Source: Struthio camelus (taxonomy: Eukaryota; Chordata; Aves; Struthioniformes; Struthionidae). Taken from it: a stretch of DNA of 64,000 bases. Positions 59,672 through 64,000 of the stretch are shown here, one piece after another (position 1 is the first letter of the stretch; each line of letters begins with the position of its first letter). The translations under genes and the position numbers were made by a program. Under the pieces are notes generated by a model. The model ran no database searches and was not told the origin of the DNA. It saw only the letters and a program-made list of their open reading frames with translations. Where the stretch lies: the NCBI RefSeq assembly GCF_040807025.1, contig NC_090943.1, positions 23,093,213 through 23,157,212 of the forward strand. Reading direction: 5' to 3'.

Positions 59672-62481
59672 GTATGTGAAAGGTACTACTATTAACCATC
59701 AGCAACCACATAGTCACAAATTGAACCTGTTTACTTTCTTTTTATTTAATATTATGGCATTAATATCTCACAATAAAATAATATGCATTTAATAATAATA
59801 TGCATTCAGATTCAAAGTCCACATGGGACTCAGATTTTTAAAGATACTGATGTTTAAAATATTTATTCTGTAAGCCTGTTGGCTCAAAGTACTACAAAAA
59901 TGTTTAAACTAAACTTAGCATAAATCTAAGGCTTCAGTTTTGCATGCCGCTGAAGAAGGATCACGCAGAGAATTAATCACATATTAACCACATAATATTC
60001 ACAAGAAATACTACCTTACTCCAGTGTAAAGCCACAAATATGGTAGCCAATCTGTGAGTTCCTAATGTAAAAACACAGGAAAAAGGAAGTTGTTTTTTTT
60101 TGAGGAAAAGAGTTCCAAATTTATATTTCTAAATCTAGTCTTCCAGATCCTTAGGCCTGTGCTTTGTACAGGACATCAGAGCTCATGAATGGTTAACTTT
60201 GGTTCTTGCTTCAGCCTGTTTAGAGTGATCTTGCTAATATGACTAGTATTTCAGTTAGTCCTTTTCAAGGAATTTATGAGGTTATCATCACTGGAGTTAG
60301 GCCTCTAAAGCATAGACATTCCCCACTTTTTATGTCATGCAACCGTATTCCCTCATTTCTACATAATGTTTGTTCTGTACTTTTTCACCTAGAAAAATAG
60401 GCTTCTATATGAAGCTCCTTAATGTTTCTTTTAAAATCTCTTCTCTCCTTCTCAGCTTATAACTGATTTAGGTACACAGGAGGCAGAGAGCAGATATCAA
60501 TCTCTGTTACGTCATCTGTCTCATCCACCCGCTTTCACAACTGTTAGAGTTAATACGCACTTGGCCTCAGTGAAACATGTGAAAAATTTACTATTTGAAG
60601 AGATCCAGAAGGTTTGTGCCATTTCTTTGTTACAGCAAAATAACAAAATTTTTCATCTTTTGCCTAATTATGAGAGCTTTTCATTGCTAGATATTATTCT
60701 TTAACTTAATATATTTCCACTAGTATTCACATGATGCAGTCATATTGATTTCCTGGGAACGTTAAATGTTAAATCAAAATTCATTGTCTAGCAGTAATTG
60801 GCATCTAATACATCAAAGAAAGGCAACAACAGAAGGAAAAGACAACCACATCTTTTGCAAAGCTCTAGAAAGCTAAAATAAATCATAATATATAAAATGC
60901 AAATAACTGAGTCAACTAGATCTTTTGGCATGTAGTTTTTAATTCAAAATTTAAAAGATATTAATTGGGGCCATCAATATGCTTATATTATTTTTGTTTG
61001 TGTTATGGTGGCAGACAGAGACCTTAGTTAGGATTGGAATACTACCGTAGTAAATATTGTACAGACATCATAAGCCTAGAGAGGACAGTAGAAATAGATA
61101 GAAACTTAGAATAGAAATTTAGAATATATTTTATTAAAGATTAAAGGAGAATGGGTTTATATTTCATTGCACAAACTATTTAGGAGATTGAGAGAATCTG
61201 TATGTTCAAGGAACTGGAGCGAAAGTGGTACCCTGCAGCTGCTGTAATTTGAATACATATTTTTAATCTTTTAGATCTTTTTTTTAATTGTTATTTATCT
61301 TAATTAAACATTTCTTTATCTGGTAATATGAAAGCCATAATGTTTAAGAAGTAGATTATTTTGAAACTTTATCCTAGATTTTCACTCTGAAAAGATCCCA
61401 TTCTTCTGTAAGTAAATTATTAATGCTAGTGGGTGTACAGGGAGTTATTGCATGACAGGAGCCAAGACATTTCTGTGATGCAGAGGCAGTTGACAGTATT
61501 CTGTTGGCTGGGACGAGTTAGGCTAATTTTAACTTGGTTGTGGAAATGTAGAAATAGATATTGCAATGCGATATTTTGCTTCAAAAGAAAATGCTTTGCT
61601 AAAAACTGAATTAAGACAGGTTTTCCTAAACTTTTTGCATTCTTAATTGTCGTTATATTTGAAAAACTACATAGCAGTTTTACGCATTTTTAACAACATT
61701 ATGTATACAGATTTTTTTTTTTAGGAAAATCTTTATTTATCAGATGTGAGCTAATTTCTTGTTTTCCGTGTTTTGGGGTTATATTTTAAAAGGCTCCAAC
61801 AAGGGGATATCTGCTTTGGAAAGTCCAGGAACAGTTTTAAAATGGCAAGTTGTCAATTTTTTCAACTATCACACAACTCAACTCTCAGCATCCAATCAAA
61901 GTTAAGTTGAAAAGAGAAATAAAAAATGTTACCAAGCTGGCATATGAAGTAAAGCAGGCAATACATGAATACAGTTACCCAGTGATTTATAATTAATAAC
62001 ATCAAATGATAGCACAGATAGACACTAGTTTCTCTGATGGTGTTAGTGTGACCTGGTGATAACTTGACACAACCTTCTTTCAGAAGAAAGGAAAAGCAAG
62101 TGGTAAGGATATGACTGTTCAGGACTTGGTCCCACTCCCTGTGGTAAATTCTGTCAGTGAACTCCTCTGGGGCCTTGGTATTTCATACTTTATTAAATAT
62201 TTAGTGTTTTATACCAGTGTTTACAATACAGACTGTCTCCTGACACACCATTTCCCAACCTCTCTCAGCTTTTGTCAATATAGTTTTTGTACCCTGTACA
62301 GCTATGAATTATGAATGGAAAATATTTTTCAATATAATTAAGTACTTATGTTAGCATTTGTTAATACAGTTTAATAATTATATATTTTTTTAATTTAACA
62401 GCAATTTAAAGGACTGTGTATTCCAGTTCTTGAGCACCCAGAAATTCAGGACATCTTATTAATTCCCGTCATTGGACCCAG
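59597..62481 (+). CDS. NSUN6: tRNA/mRNA cytosine-5 methyltransferase NSUN6, 5' part
   Basis: Three coding exons are visible: 59597-59671, 60456-60611 and 62402-62481. They join in frame to 103 full codons plus two bases. The start MAFFPKIS, the block HLSHPPAFTTVRVNTHLASV and the end ILLIPVIGP match the N-terminus of NSUN6, as recalled from the human protein of about 470 residues. NSUN6 methylates C72 at the acceptor end of tRNA-Cys and tRNA-Thr and some mRNA 3' UTR sites. Its PUA domain and Rossmann-fold methyltransferase domain with the catalytic cysteines would lie to the right of this window. The ATG has A at -3 and G at +4, with an in-frame TAA nine bases upstream, which fixes the start. 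The gene is divergent from ARL5B. Confidence 0.95.
59672..60455 (+). other. NSUN6 intron after the first coding exon
   Basis: GT/AG intron of about 0.8 kb, phase 0. It contains a short direct repeat of ATAATATGCATT-like units (59776-59807). Nothing else is recognised. Confidence 0.9.
60456..60611 (+). CDS. NSUN6: NSUN6 second coding exon
   Basis: The exon is 156 nt, exactly 52 codons, phase 0 at both ends. It includes TQEAE, the conserved block RHLSHPPAFTTVRVNTHLAS and the end LLFEEIQK. The acceptor is ccttctcag|CTT and the donor AAG|gtttgt. Confidence 0.96.
60612..62401 (+). other. NSUN6 intron after the second coding exon
   Basis: GT/AG intron of about 1.8 kb, AT-rich, ending in a T-rich tract and ttaacag. 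No other gene or clear repeat is seen. Confidence 0.9.
62402..62481 (+). CDS. NSUN6: NSUN6 third coding exon
   Basis: The exon encodes QFKGLCIPVLEHPEIQDILL and IPVIGP plus two bases (AG) of an Arg codon, so the next exon must supply the third base. The donor is CCCAG|gtttga. It matches the human segment that precedes the PUA domain. Confidence 0.95.
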
Positions 62482-62688
62482 GTTTGAAATTTTTCAGATT
62501 TTAACCTTAAAATGCTGCAACACATGATTTACTTACATATTTCATGTTAAACAGTTGTAACTAACTCACTATAAGTAAAGTACAGTTGTTTATTAAGACC
62601 TAATGGGCAGTCTATATCTTACCTAGGTCACATTTTTGGTGCTTAAAAGATGCAACAAAACATAGAGGGAATTCTTTTCTCATTTAGA

Positions 62689-64000
62689 GAATCACAGAAT
62701 CACAGAATGGTTTACGTTGGAAGGGACCTCTGGAGATCATCTAGTCCAACCGCCCTGCTCAAGCAGGGACCTCTAGAGCATATTGCCCAGGATCACATCC
62801 AGACGGGTTTTGAATATCTCCAGCGAACGAGGCTCCACTACCTCTCTGGGCAACCTGTTCCAATGCTCTGTCACCCTCACAGTGAAGAAGTTTTTCCTCA
62901 GGTTTAGGTGGAACTTCCTGTGCTTCAGTTTCTGCCCATTGCCTCTTGTCCTGTTGCTGGGCACCACGGAGAAGAGGCTGGCCTCATCTTCTTGATACCC
63001 CCCTCTCAGATACCTGTACACGTTGATGAGATCGCCTCTCAGTCTTCTCTTCTCCAGGCTGAACAGGCCCAGCTCTTGCAGCCTTTCTTCATAGGAGAGG
63101 TGCACCAGTCCCCTCATCATCTTGGTAGCCCTCTGCTGGACTCTCTCCAGTAGTGCCATGTCTATCTTGTACTGGGGAGCCCAGAACTGGACACAGTACT
63201 CCAGGGGAGGCCTCCCCAGGGTTGAGTAGAGGGGGAGGATCACCTCCCTCCACCTGCTGGCAACACTCTGCCTAATGCACCCCCGGAGACCCTTGGCCTT
63301 CTTGGCCACAAGGGCACACTGCTGGCTCATGTTTAACTTGTTGTCCACCAGGACTCCCAGGTCCTTCTCTGCAGAGCTGCTTTCCAGAAGGTCAACCCCC
63401 AGCCTGTACTGGTGCATGGGGTTATGCCTCCCTAGGTGCAGGACCTTGCACTTGCCTTTGTTGAGCTTCATGAGGTTCCTCTCCGCCCAGCTCTCCAGCC
63501 TGTCCAGGTCCCTCTGAATGGCAGCACAGTCTTCTGCTGTGTCAGCCCCTCCCCCCAGTTTAGTATCATCAGCAAACTTGCTGAGGGTGCACTCTGTCCC
63601 TTCCTCCAGGTCGTTGATGAATATGTTGAACAAGACTGGACCCAGGACTGACCCCTGGGGGACACGGCTAGCCACAGGCCTCCAACTAGACTCTGCACCA
63701 CTGACCACAACCCTCTGAGCTCGGCCATCCAGCCAGTTCTCAATCCACCTCACTGTCCACTCATCTAGCCCACACTTCCTGAGTTTACCTGTGAGGATGT
63801 GATGGGAGGCGGTGTCAAAAGGCTTGCTGAAGTCCAGGGAGACCACATCCACTGCTCTCCCCTCATCTCCCCAGCCAGTCATTCCATCAGAGAAGGCTAT
63901 CAGATTGGTCAAGCATGATGTCCCTTTAGTGAATCCATGCTGACTACTCCTGATCACCTTCTTGTCCTTCACATGCTCAGAGATGACCTCCAGGATGAGA
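62689..64000 (-). mobile_element. CR1 LINE retrotransposon, 3' part, cut by the window edge
   Basis: The 3' end at about 62689 has two and a half copies of the octamer CACAGAAT (plus strand), the typical CR1 tail in place of poly(A). The sequence then reads backwards through the 3' UTR into the C-terminal part of ORF2. It shares the tail and C-terminal coding region with the copy at 36262-36700. It lies antisense inside a NSUN6 intron. Being nearly intact, it is probably a fairly young insertion. Confidence 0.95.
62773..64000 (-). CDS. CR1 ORF2 reverse transcriptase, 3' partial frame
   Basis: One frame is open from the window edge to a stop at 62773, about 409 codons. It holds the palm motifs of a LINE reverse transcriptase: motif A ([12 protein letters not shown]), motif B ([19 protein letters not shown]) and the catalytic FADDTK block, then the thumb and a C-terminal region ending LDVILGNML. 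The endonuclease domain and the start lie outside the window. Two normally conserved positions look changed: Pro for the Ala of the usual LDFSKAFD, and Arg for the Gly before VPQGS. The enzyme is therefore probably inactive despite the open frame. Confidence 0.93.
   Translation of the reverse strand, partial: LILEVISEHVKDKKVIRSSQHGFTKGTSCLTNLIAFSDGMTGWGDEGRAVDVVSLDFSKPFDTASHHILTGKLRKCGLDEWTVRWIENWLDGRAQRVVVSGAESSWRPVASRVPQGSVLGPVLFNIFINDLEEGTECTLSKFADDTKLGGGADTAEDCAAIQRDLDRLESWAERNLMKLNKGKCKVLHLGRHNPMHQYRLGVDLLESSSAEKDLGVLVDNKLNMSQQCALVAKKAKGLRGCIRQSVASRWREVILPLYSTLGRPPLEYCVQFWAPQYKIDMALLERVQQRATKMMRGLVHLSYEERLQELGLFSLEKRRLRGDLINVYRYLRGGYQEDEASLFSVVPSNRTRGNGQKLKHRKFHLNLRKNFFTVRVTEHWNRLPREVVEPRSLEIFKTRLDVILGNML

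Larger units (their letters stand above)
62482..64000 (+). other. NSUN6 intron after the third coding exon, cut by the window edge
   Basis: The intron begins at 62482 and runs past the end of the window. Most of it here is a CR1 LINE inserted in the opposite orientation. Confidence 0.85.

Overview
This is vertebrate nuclear DNA, almost certainly from a bird. It is AT-rich and poor in CpG outside two islands, genes are split by GT/AG introns, and the clearest repeats are CR1 LINEs with the usual avian 3' end (copies of the octamer CACAGAAT on the plus strand). There are no bacterial operons, CRISPR arrays or phage-like genes. Two protein genes are recognised, lying head to head: ARL5B on the minus strand and NSUN6 on the plus strand. 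As far as I recall, NSUN6 and ARL5B are also divergent neighbours on human chromosome 10p12, so this looks like conserved synteny.

Layout: 1-38.4 kb is a gene desert beyond the 3' end of ARL5B. I found no convincing exon there. It holds old repeat remnants (CR1 ends at about 11.25-11.39 and 27.96-28.12 kb, a truncated CR1 at 36.26-36.70 kb, MIR-like pieces), several striking inverted repeats (2.2, 15.8 and 37.7 kb), a 93-bp tandem duplication (16.2 kb) and many A/T homopolymer runs. 38.4-54.5 kb is ARL5B: all six coding exons can be placed exactly, and they join to a 179-residue reading frame with every splice phase consistent. A well-formed poly(A) signal at about 38.45 kb suggests a 3' UTR of roughly 2.4 kb. 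54.1-56.6 kb is the promoter block: two CpG islands separated by an AT-richer gap, with a perfect RFX X-box, a CCAAT box and GC boxes on the NSUN6 side, and CRE-like half-sites and a GC-rich trinucleotide repeat on the ARL5B side. 59.6-64.0 kb carries the first three coding exons of NSUN6 (103 complete codons plus two bases); the rest of the gene lies to the right of the window. The right edge is filled by a CR1 LINE, antisense to NSUN6, whose reverse transcriptase frame is open to the window end.

The two genes work in unrelated processes: ARL5B is a myristoylated Arf-like GTPase of the trans-Golgi, and NSUN6 an RNA cytosine-5 methyltransferase. Their shared feature is the divergent promoter block. 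I found no evidence of a new multi-gene system. The most checkable oddities are the X-box at the NSUN6 promoter, a poly(A) signal for a possible promoter antisense transcript, a GT-repeat placed just before the ARL5B exon 2 acceptor, and several perfect hairpins.
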